The notes under the pieces were generated by a model. It ran no database searches and had not been told where the DNA came from. It saw only the letters and a list, made by a program, of their open reading frames with translations. A program made the position numbers and the translations under genes. A stretch of DNA of 64,000 nucleotides from Magnolia sinica (lineage: Eukaryota > Streptophyta > Magnoliopsida > Magnoliales > Magnoliaceae), in the NCBI RefSeq assembly GCF_029962835.1, contig NC_080583.1, positions 620,001-684,000 on the forward strand, written 5' to 3'. This document shows, piece after piece, positions 23,132-35,100 of this stretch (positions within the stretch are counted from its first letter, which is position 1; each line of letters starts with the position of its first letter).

Positions 23132-26100
23132 GCCATTTTGTACAAACACACTGCCTTGCAATTACTCAATTGAATTTCTACGCTCTCAACAATATCTTTT
23201 TAATTTGCAGATTCTCAGCAAAATCAGCTATCTCTGCTTCACCCGACTCTCGCGGTACTTTTCTTTCTTATATCTTCTTTCTTTCTGTCCCTATTTTTCT
23301 TGAAATTTGAAATCTCATTTCTAGAAGAATCAGAGCCTATCTTGCGGAATGAGCTGGTCCAGTGCTTCCATGGCATTGGCACACGTGGTCGGAGCGATTC
23401 ATTCAGTAGGTCTAATAGTGAATTGGCCATGTATGGAAAATCACACCCTTTGGATTATCCTAACCCTTTAAATCACTGTCATACAGCTAGACACTGAAAG
23501 GCAAAACTTTGCAATGGCTCCCGGTCAGAGAGGAAATTGTCATTTTTCAATTTTTGCTCACTAGGCAATCATTGATGGAGCCTGTGGGATGCATTCTCGG
23601 ATCATCATATAGCTGTGCCACGTGTTTGGAACATGATACAGAGGCCCAAGAATTCCATCCCTCTAGTGGCAATGAATCTCTTCCCAGAAAGCCATCCTCA
23701 CCGTAAATTTTGATTAAAACGAATGATGTCATTTTGTTAGTTAGTATAAGGCATGTCTAGATGTGATTTTTACTCTTTAAGGGGCCTGTTGGATACAAAC
23801 AAAGTTGTGTCCAGCTCAAGATGTCCAGGATTAGTAGCTTATCCATGGTTTGTCAAACCCATTTATGCATAGGAACCGAAGAAAATGAGGATGATCTGTG
23901 CCCCAAAATTTGACTGTTAGCAAGGATAGCATGTCTTTGCAAAGAAGATGTGATAAAGATGAGGAAAGCTAATCCATAGTTTGATGCATAGATGCATGTG
24001 GGGGACATTGTCACGTGCATGTGCATCATATCTGCTGAATACATATGCCACATGTGCGGTTGTCCAGTCTATCTAGATCAAGTTGAGTAAACTTAATGAG
24101 ATTTTGAAACACCTATACCCATGTCCTTTCTTGACTATCAATATATATATATTTTTAATGGTATTGACTGTAATGTTGTCTCCAGGATTATCTAGTAGAC
24201 TCAGAGGTTTATCTTTAAAGCCTAATGAGCATGTTTGTCGTCATAATGAGTCAAGGTATGTTTGATTTATTTTTCTTTAAAATGTTGTATAGGTTGTTTT
24301 GTATAATATGGTCTAAATGAGTTGTATCATGCTGTATCACACTTAAAAATTAATATATGATGCTATATTGCTGTTGGCTCCATATTTAAAACTTTACACA
24401 TTTCCTTCCTAATGCATAAACTTGGAGGATGTTGGATCTCTGGTTTTATGTTTGCCTCTACTTTTTGCTTGGTCATATTTCACCATAGCCCGGAAAGAAG
24501 AGGCGTTTTCTTAAGGACACGGGCCTTGCTAAGAGGATATGATACCTGATCTAGTATTTCTCAGCCCAATAAATTGTACTTGTGGGGCCCGCATTTTGGT
24601 GGCCAAAATTGATGATTGGTGTGCCCATGTTGGATGGGTGGCCCCCCAAAAATCGCCCTCGCTGGATGATTCAACTGTTTGACATGGATCTGTGGTTGTA
24701 AATACCCCTTTTAATCGAATCGCCAGGATCATCTGGCAGGGGAGATATTATAGCATGGTCCATCCTTTGATGGGGCCTACTAGACCAGCATCTGAGGCTA
24801 CAGGACAAGAAATTGACTATCCTGAATGATTCCAATTGAATTGGAATGACTTGCAGCACTTGTGGTGATGAGGCAAGTTCTAGTTAGACTCTGAAACTGG
24901 GTTTTGGTTCCCTGTTACAAAAAGGTCAGGCCTACCTTTGCCAATGATGATTGAACAGCTATCGTTCATCATGAACATCAATAAAATCATTAGACTGATT
25001 GTTTCTTCCTTCCTTTCTTCAGTGGTAAAGGCTTTTTAATTTTCTATAGATTGTATTTGAAGTAAGTTTTATCCTCAAAATATGATTTCATATTTATTCT
25101 TGGAAACTTCTCCTCTTTCTTTTTCTTTAATGAAAATTTCTTTAGAGTATCATCTTTCCATAAAAGCCTATGTGGTTACTTCCCTTAAAAAATTCTCTTC
25201 GGATAACTTGTGACCGGTATAATCCCTTCAAATTTCATAACCATTTCATCATAGCCAATGTATTCAACGACAATAATGGTGGCTGTAACAGACAACCTTA
25301 TTGGCCGTTATGGCCCTTGTAACAGCTGTCACATCCTTGTAACGGTCTATATATATGTATTTATATATTTGAAGGAAGAAACGTATCGGCCTAGTATTAG
25401 CCCATTATAGACCATTTTTTCCATGTGACCGTTTTTGAATAACGTACTCACAGTAGTTTGTGTTGAACATAGAGGAGGTTCTAATGTACTTTTCTTCTAT
25501 AGCTCCTGATGCAGGACGGATAGTCTAACCTAGAATGATGCAATGAAATTAATCAGCAGATTAATTAGAGACATCAAAACACAAAATAAAGCTAATCTAT
25601 CATAAGGTTAAAGAGTTCAAGCATTAAAGGATGCTCCAGTTCAAGACTACCTACAATTTCGCAGTATAGGTCTTAGAGGATATTGATTAATTAGGACCTA
25701 TGGAAGGTGGAGCTTCCATCTAACATAGGGATAAATCTTAATGTATCTTCCTCATTATGTTTTGATTGAAGTCTAAGATTGCACTATGTTTGCAGCAGTG
25801 GTGGAATCATAGAGGCAAGAAAGGGGAACCCGCCTATGATGCCAGCTGTGATGACTCCAGTAGGACCTGTAGATCTTTCATCTGTACTATTCCGCAACCG
25901 TATAATCTTCATTGGACAGCCAGTTAACTCTCAAGTGGCACAACGAGTTATATCACAGCTTGTGACACTAGCAACTATTGATGAGGATGCAGATATTCTG
26001 GTGCTACTATATTTCAAACTTATTATATTATTATTATTGTAATTTTTTGCTATAGGATTGTTTCAGCAAGCTTGATAGAAGCATTTTGCTATTTCAGGAA

Positions 26101-29100
26101 TCCGTGTAGCACTACATTTGTGTCTTATGGCTATATGGTATCCTTCTTTTCAGGTATACATAAATTGCCCTGGTGGGAGCACCTACTCCATCTTGGCAAT
26201 CTATGACTGCATGTCTTGGGTAAGGTCACTGGTTCATCTGGTACTTATATATTTCAGGTTGCTTTATATATTCTCACATATTTTACAATGTTGTAGTTAA
26301 GATTGTTACAGCACCACACTAGTCAGATATGCAGTGCATTTTTTGGGAAAAGAATTGGTTGGATGATGGACATGGATGTAGAAAGTGGTGTATTATGGAT
26401 AAGGCATATTGGTAAAGATACCGTCTTAAAAGACTACTTTCCCCACTATTGGCTTCCATGTTGCAAGTGGATTCATGAAATTCTGCCATTATGATACAAT
26501 GCTTGTATTAAAATCTATACTTTTCAAAGGTTGCACTCCTTAGATAAAAAATGAATCACCATGCTAGGGAGGTTAATTGCCCTGCTCCTGTTTGTGTTGT
26601 TATCTCTGCCCCTGCATTAAGTGTACTCTACTTTCTTTTTCATGAGTTCTAGTTTTTAGGGTTTAGTTTTTTAATCACCTGCGTAGAGAGGTTAATTGGT
26701 CCTCTTTATGTTGGCAATCTCTGACTGTGGATTAGTTGCATTGATTTTTCTTTTTCATAAAGTGTTTTCCAATTTGGTCGTGGGTTCAAATGTTAGTTGC
26801 ACAATCCTTCAAACTAGGTGCCACTCCCGCTTTGGATCACGGCCCCCGCTCCTGCTTCCTACTAGTTTATACTTGAAACCATTTTGAAACAAATGCTTCC
26901 CCACTCTTGCACCCGAATTTGTCGACTCTTTGCTTCATGCTTCGTGCAACTACGGTTCAAACCTCACATCTCTCAGTTCATTCCAAAGGCAATATCAGGT
27001 CACAACCCAATTATTATCGAAACTTCAGGTATCCCATCCAGTCCTCTCCTTTATGGTCTGAAAATATGTGGTTTGAATATCAAGTTTTTATTGATCTTAT
27101 TAGAAAATGGTGGAATGAAAGCAAATCACACATGGGTGTGTTGGTTTTGTTTCTGCAATAAGTTGAAACATATCAAGTGCAAGTTGGAAATCCAGAAGAA
27201 GCAGGTTTTCAGCATGTTGAGGGTAAGGAAAGCTGTGGCCCGGGAAAATTGGCAAGCATAGATGAAATTGAAAATTTGGGAAGTTTTGTCTCCTGAGTTG
27301 ATTCTTGAAAGGTATGAACTTGAAAATGAATATGATGACATTCTTAGTTGGGAGGAAATTCTTGGAGGAAGAAATCAAAAAAGCCTGGTGACTTGTTCTG
27401 TTAGATGGCTGAAGAAGGATCAACTCCAAAATAGAAATGGTGGTGGTGGAGCATTTCAAAGATCTTTGTTTAAAGGAGGATTTTGTCATATCAACTGTTG
27501 ATGGGTTAGATTTTCCCTCCATCCTTCCTGAAAAAGCCCAATTATTGGGATTTGGGAAGACCAAATGGCACGGTTGAATTTCAACTTCTTGTTCCTTGTA
27601 TAGTGTTGTTGGCTGACGACGATGAGTGTGGACGATCAAAGAAAGGAATACGGAGCTGCCAACGGCAGATCTGAAAATCTGCCTACCATAGATCCGCTGG
27701 AATCAGGGAAAGGGATCACAACGATCGACAAAGAAACAAAAAAGGGGAATACGATAGATGACTGGATTCAGATAGGGAGGAAAAAATGGGATCGATGGAA
27801 AAGGAGCCACAGATATGACTCCCTTCCAACCCTCTTCGTAAAGGGTTACCCTGCAGGTTGGTTTCCCTTAAATCTTGAAAAGCTTTTTGGGAGAGCAAGG
27901 GCGGTGATGGATGTGATTATGCCTAGAGACAGATGCACCGGTCAGTACTAGGGCTTTGCTCTCATCAGGATGAGCTCGGAAGATGAATTGTCTCGGGCAG
28001 TATCGATGCTGCATGGCCAGAGTTTCGGGGGGCAGAAACTGCTCGTGCAGAGAGCAAGGTTTGGGCTGGATAGGAACATAAGCAAGATAGCGGCTTTAGG
28101 AAATCCGATTATTCTGGATTCAGTTCCTGTAAATCTTGCAATCCACACAACTTCGACCAACTCATATCGGGACGCGTTGGTGAACCCGCTTCATGCCATA
28201 CGACATAACCACAAATCGGCAGGATTAGATACCCAGATAGAGACGACTTCCTCAAAGGATGGAATACAGACCCCATTTGCAATCCATATAGAGAAAGAAG
28301 AGTTGCAAAGAGCGAAAGAGAATCTGAAGGACACGGTCATAATCATGGCTCGCGAGGACGCTTCCATCTCTCAAATTAGTGCCTGGATTGATGAATGTAC
28401 AAGAATCCGGCCATCCATGTATACCCTGCGTCCAATAGGGTATAACGAAATTTGGGTGAAAGGTGGCCCGGGAGTGAACCTCGAACCTCTCATCATGGCG
28501 GGTGCGATTCACAGGGAAGGTCCGGTGATGGGTGTAAAAAGTTGGAACGAGTTCTCTGCATTTGGTATGGAGGATTCCTGGATCCTTATATGGGGAATTC
28601 CATTGGAATTTTGGAATGAGGAATTTTTCATCGCTGTCGCAGCAACTCTGGGAATGCTGATAGAGCTTGATCTGAAGACAAAGCTTGGCATCGAAATGGG
28701 GGTGATCAGAATCCAGGTTCGAAGAAGGAAAGGTTTCCAACTCCCAAATCATATCACAGTCTGCGTAGACGACAGAGAGATCTACCTTCCAATCCAAGTG
28801 GAAGTCCCGAACTCCCCCCTTCCGCGATGGGGAGACTTATGGCGATGCAGAGAGCCCCCGCAGACGTCGACGAATATCAGCGAGGAAGGAAGGGAGGAAG
28901 AAGGTGTACATACCCGGCACTCCTGCAGAGCACCGAATCACTACAACGAGAACAACCATCAACGTTTTGTCAGTGGGTCAGCACAGGTACATCCACATGG
29001 CGACATCTCCGTTCAGCGCCGACCTCTTGGTATGGAGCATGTCAGTTCGATGGGCTCGAGAGATCAGCATGGCAGGAGATCCGATATTCTGATGGCTCGG

Positions 29101-32100
29101 GATGGACTCCCTGACACCACGACGAGCTTCTGTGAGACACGTGGTGGGGTGCTTGATCGTTCCCGATCTCGAGATATCCTTCTCAATGGTTCGCAGGGCC
29201 CACACGAGTTACGTGCTGGAAGATCTGATCAGTGCGGCACATGTCACGACGATCTCGGTCAGTGGCGGAAGGAGATTTCAACACATGTATCTGCAGGAAA
29301 TAACCTCGCCTCGACTAACGCAGCTCAACTACACCCCACACGAGATTCAGGGACGCGTGGCGATTTGTCTTCCCCTGTACGGAGGAGACCCGAATCTGAT
29401 CCTTCTTCTGATTCGGGTTTTGAGTCCAACCCGAGGATGTTGGCGGATTCGGGTGCGGATCCAATACTGATCTTAGAATCACTTGCCGATTTGCTGCTTC
29501 GGATAACGTTGGAATCTGACGCTATTGATCTTAACCTTACACTTGTCCCATATCGGAAGATCATGCGTCGAATCGCGCCTCCATCCAGCCAACTGGACAA
29601 CGGGGTTCCCCATATCACGCTGCCATTCGATGACACGTTCCAAAAGATGAGCCCACGTCACCTTCCTAACGACAGTCATTCAAGGCACTCTATGCAAGAA
29701 GCCATGGACCTACACTTGCAAGTCATACCGTTTGAAGACCCAACTGATTATCAGCCGCTCGAAGAAGAGACGTCCTCTCATATGGAATCCCCAACTACTT
29801 CAGCGAATCCCCAGACTGACCGCTTCTCATCTTCCTATTTCAGATCCGATCCTAACCTCCTATCCCTATTCCAAGACACATCAGGTGAAGAGGTCCTCAT
29901 CGCGGAACCCCTCCAAACCAGAGTGGGGAGCTGTATCGTGACCGGAACTCACGATAACAACCTGTTAGATGACGAACAGAGGGCAATCTTAGTTAAGAAG
30001 ATTCACAGGAAGCGGTGGATTCGCGATGCGATGGGGCATGTTGGGAGATTCTTAGGACTGTCATTTGGTGACTGTTTGGAGGATTTTCTAGCCCTATTTC
30101 AATGCGTCGAAGCTCGCGGTAGACCCCTTGATCCTATGCGATCTCTGCGCAAACGAGCTCCAAGGACAGGCACTAACAGAGAGCTACAACGTCTAGCAAT
30201 GTCTTCAGGAGGATCTGTCAGTACTAATTCCGAAGAAGGTAAAAAGGGAGCACGGGGCGGTTCAGTTCTCAGATGAAGATGGTCTCCTGGAATGTGCAGG
30301 GTGTTGGGTCGAAGCAAAAAAGAAGACTAATCAAAAATTCCTGTAGCAGATGCAATCCCTAGATAATATGCCTTCAGGAGACCAAAGTACAAAACTTTGA
30401 TGATTGGTTGATGAAGACTCTGTGGAACGTTGCGGACGCTCAATGGGTGGCTAAGAAGGCGACGGGTAGCTCAGGGGGTATCCTGCTGGCGTGGAAATCT
30501 GCGCATTGGACGCTTCAGAAGAGTTGGGTCGGGACATTTTCGGTCACAGCTATACTAAAAAACAACACTACGGCTGTTTCCTTCCTTTTCTGTTTGGTCA
30601 ACGGCCCGACATCCAAGTCTTCGAGGGGAGATTTCTAGCAGGAATTGTCCGATGTCAGAGCAAGCTTCGAGGGTCCTGTATGCTTTGCAGGGGATTTCAA
30701 CACCATCAGGTTTGCTGGTGAAAAGTTGAATGAGTCCAAATTTAAGCCCGATATGGCTTGCTTTTTCAACTGGATTGAAGACAACAGGCTGGTTGATCTT
30801 CCTCTTCTCGGGTCCCGTTTCACTTGGACTAATGGAAGGCTTTTTCCGATCCTATCCAGATTGGATCGATTCATCCTTTCTTCTGATTGGGTGGAAATCA
30901 TGCCTCTCTGTTCTCAGTCTATTCTCCCCAGGTCTACTTCCAATCACTGGCCGCTGCTCTTGTCTTCGGAGGAGGTAGATTGGGGACCAAAGCCTTTTAG
31001 ATTTGATGTTTCTTGGCTCCATGTTGTAGGCTTTAGGTCTATGGTGGCTGAATGGTGGAAGGAATTTCAACCTCTCGGTTTTGCTGGCTATAAATTATGT
31101 CAAAAGCTTAAGCTCTTGACAGTAAAACTCAAGTAGTGGAACCAAGGGGAACGATGCAAAAGAGAAATGGAGATGGATTCAATCCTTGCTGATCTGCAAC
31201 AAATTGATGCTCATGCTGAAGACAATCCGATGACAATGGAGACTCTATCAAAGAGAATCAGTCTCATCCAATCCCTCTCGGCCAAAGTCCTGGAGAACGA
31301 AATCTCGTGGAGACAAAAAGCTCGATCCAAATGGATCAAGGAAGGAGACAGGAACACAAAATACTTCCACAGTATAGCTAGTATGCATGCTAGGGCCAAC
31401 AAAATCAGCAGTATAGTGATCGACAGTGAGCGGATCGACGATAGCGATCAAATCACTCGCGAAGCTATATCTTATTTCGAAGCGCTTCTTCCCAGTGATG
31501 GCTGGACCAGACCCCGGCTGGATAATCTCTCCTTTCAGAATATTAGTGAAGCAAACACCGCAATCCTGGAATCCCCATTCTCTCTAGAAGAAGTCAAGAA
31601 GGTTGTCAGTGCCTTAGTGGGCGATAAAGCCCCGGGTCCAGATGGATATCCAATCCAATTTTACCAAGATTGTTGGGAGTTTCTACAGGATGATGTGTTG
31701 GCCTTCATCAAAGAATTTCATGCCAGAGGGAGATTATCTAACAACATGGGGGCAACCTTCATTGCCCTAATTCCCAAGTTCTCGGGAGCATCAACGCTCA
31801 ACGAATTCAGACCAATCAGCCTTATTGGAAGTCCATACAAAATTCTGGCTAAGGTTATCGCTACTCGGTTACAGAAGGTTATCGGGTCGATCATCGCTCC
31901 AAATCAATGTGCTTTTATACCAGGTAGACAGATAATCGACGGAGTCCTAATAGCTAACGAATGTCTCCACTCTAGCCATCGATCGAAGAAGAAACACATA
32001 TTTTGCAACCTGGACATAGAGAAGGCGTACGATCGTGTTGATTGGGATTTCCTTCAATACATGTTGAAGCGAATGGGCTTCGGGGAGACTTGGAGAAAAT

Positions 32101-35100
32101 GGATGCAGGAATGCATCAGTTTGGCCCGATTCTCAATTCTCCTAAATGGATCACCGAAAGGCTTTTTCAAAAGTTCCCGTGGTCTTAGGCAAGGAGACCC
32201 TTTGTCCCCATTCCTCTTCTTGATCGTCGGTGAGGCTCTGTCTAGTATGCTCCATAAAGGCTAAGCGGAAGGTATCCTTCGGGGAGTGCAGGTGCAAGGG
32301 ATGCACAGTCCGATCTCTCACGTGCAGTTTGCGGATGACATTCTTATCTTCTCTGAAGCAGATATAGAATTGGTGAACAACCTACGAACCGCAATTAGAT
32401 GTTTCGAAGCGGTTGCTGGCCTAAAGGTGAATATGCACAAATCCAAAATTTACGGGGTCAATATGGATAGCAACGAAGTTAACGATTTTGCTGAAGTGAT
32501 GGGCTACTCCTCGGCGTCCTTCCCGACTACATTTGTTGGCCTTCCCCTTTGCATCGGCCATCCCAAGAAGCACCAATGGGATAAGGTCATCCACAGATTT
32601 CAACATATCATCTGGCTGCATGGAAATGTCGATACCTGTCGATTGGAGGGCGGCTTACTCTGATTAAGGCAACCCTTTCTAATCTGCCCACATACTTCAT
32701 GTCCCTGTTTCGATGCCCAACTGAGGTGCGAAAAACCATTGATTCTCTCAGACGCAACTTCCTTTGGCGCGGCACGGAAGATAGGAAAAGCTTTAATCTC
32801 ATGGATTGGAAACAGGTCTGCAGACACATTAAAGATGGCGGACCTGGAATAAAGGACTTAAAAACGATGAATCGTGCCCTATTGGGGAAATGGGTTTGGA
32901 GGCTTGGCACTGAGAAAGACTGTTTGTGGAACAAAATTATTAAATGCAAGTATGGGAGCTCGGATGGTGGCTGGTGGACAAAAAATTCCACCCTATATAG
33001 GGCTTTAGCTATCTGGAAAGGCATCATGCGTATGAAGAATGAAGTCCTTCAAAAGATTGGGTTTGATCTAGGCAACGGTGAGAACATATATTTCTGGACT
33101 GATATATGGTTAGGGGATACTCCTTTGAAAGACAAGTTTCCCATCATATTCCGGTTAGCTACGAAGAAAGATAGCTCCATTGTTGAAAACTACTCTAAAG
33201 AAGTAGACAGAGTGGTGTGGATCATTCAATGCTGAAGGAACTTGGAGGATTGGGAAATAGACGAATATGCGAAGTTGCTTCACTTCATACAACAGGCCCA
33301 CCCAAATCAGATGAACCGCGACAACCTGATTTGGAAGGCTGATTCCTCCTCAACCTTTTCAGCCAGGTCATTATATAATCAGCTTCTTCTCAAGCCCAGT
33401 AACACTATCTCTCATGGCCTTCACTTCGTATGGAAGTACCCAGTTGTCCCGAAGTTACAGGTCTTTGGGTGGCTGGCAGGGAACAGGAAAATCCTAACTG
33501 TGGATAATCTTAGAAAAAAAGGAATGATCCTAACCAACGTTTGCATGTGCTGCTTGAAGGCGGAAGAAATAGTGGAGCATTTGCTCATCCACTGCCCGTT
33601 TGTCTCCACCATTTGGTCAGATATCTGTTCTTCCTTCAAAATTAGTTGGTGTTTTCCCAAAGATGTGGACCTCTCACTGAAAGCTTGGCACGGCGTTAGA
33701 TTAGGCTTCTCGAAAACCCGGCTATGGCGGATGGCGATTCTTGCCACGTGGTGGTCTGTGTGGACAGAAAGAAATAACCGATGCTTCTGAAACGAATCGA
33801 AACCGTCTCACGTTGTGGGTTCCAACGTCAAATGTCTTATTGCTGAATGGGCCTCCCATGCTGATGTTCTTAAAAATGTAGATTTACTCTTTTTGGGGCC
33901 TAGTTAATCTCTGCTCCCCCAGTAGATTCTAACTCTTTTGTATGCCCGTTTCTTTCTTAATACAATTAGTTATCTTTCAAAAAAAAAAGAAAAAAAACCA
34001 TTCTTAGAGGAAAAGATCGATGAACCAATTCTTCTTGGAAGGTGATAAAGCTTCGTGCCCAAATGGGTTCATAATGACCTTCCAGTGGCGTGTTGTGACA
34101 TTGCATGTATTATCAGGTTTTAAAGAATTGTTCTCCAGGTTTCATTTTAATAGGGGTGCACACACAACTTTCACCAATCTTATTCCGAAACATGAAGATG
34201 TGGAGGAGGTGATTGATTTTCCGCTGGTAAATCTTGCTATCGTGCCAGTTCTAGCCATTCACTTAAAAGAATTATGCCTTTGGTTGTCTCCCTGCATCAA
34301 GGGGCTTTCGTTGGTAATAATAAAATCTTGTACTACAGCCTTATTTCAAAAGAAAGTGTTGATTCTAAGAGGAGGCTGCTATTTGTAAATTGGACATGGA
34401 AAAAATTTCTAAACATGCTGAAATGGATTGAGGAATGTATTTTTTCACTAGCCCTTTCGATTTTATTAAATTAAATGGTTCTAAAAAGGTTTCTTCAAAA
34501 GTTCGAGAGGCTTGAGACAATGCAACACATTTCCCCCCTTCCTTTTCCCTATAGTTGCAGAAGGTATTAAGTAAGCGTATAATATAAAATATTGGGGTAG
34601 GTAATGCGGGGGCATTTTTAGATCGGGCTTGAGTGGGGTGGCTTGTGGGATGCAAGGGCACACTTAAGGTGGACGACCCGTGTGAGGTAGGGGGCTTGCG
34701 TGAGGCGGAACTCATGTGATGTGGGGCCCACGAGGGGAGGCCGAGAACCTAACCCATGGGATGTCGGGCCTGGGCTATGAGATAAAGGGATTGATTTGCC
34801 ACACCCTATAAGTTCGAGCTTTTAAAGCAAGTAGTTAGTTGTCCTACATCAAAGTGGTATCAGAGTGGGAGGTCTCATGTTCAAGACTCTTTACCGAGGG
34901 TGATTAATGCATGGACATTTTCACAACGGGCTCGAGTGGGGTGGCCTATGGGATGTAGGGGCACACTCGAGGTGGACGTCACATGTGAGGTGGGCCTCAC
35001 CCGTGTGAGGTGAAACCCATGTGATGCGGGGCCCATGAGGGGGTTCGGCCCGCTGAGAACTTAACCCATGGGATGTGGGGCCTGGGCTATGAGATAAATG

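Larger units (their letters stand above)
27570..33998 (+). mobile_element. L1-type LINE (L1), near full length, with poly(A) tail
   Basis: The element holds two successive frames, ORF1 (27622-30276) and ORF2 (30273-33907), a short 3' region, and a poly(A) tail at 33979-33997. Its 5' border is somewhere between 27560 and 27622. It is inserted in the same orientation inside LINE L2, since L2 coding text stops before it and resumes after it. No clear target duplication was recognised; ACCA occurs at both borders. It lies in CLPP6 intron 5. Confidence 0.85.

Noticed and set aside
27100-27639. 179-codon open frame, minus strand
   Set aside because: It is antisense to the LINE L2 fragment, whose plus-strand translation has recognisable LINE motifs.
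28252-28797. 181-codon open frame, minus strand
   Set aside because: Antisense to LINE L1 ORF1.
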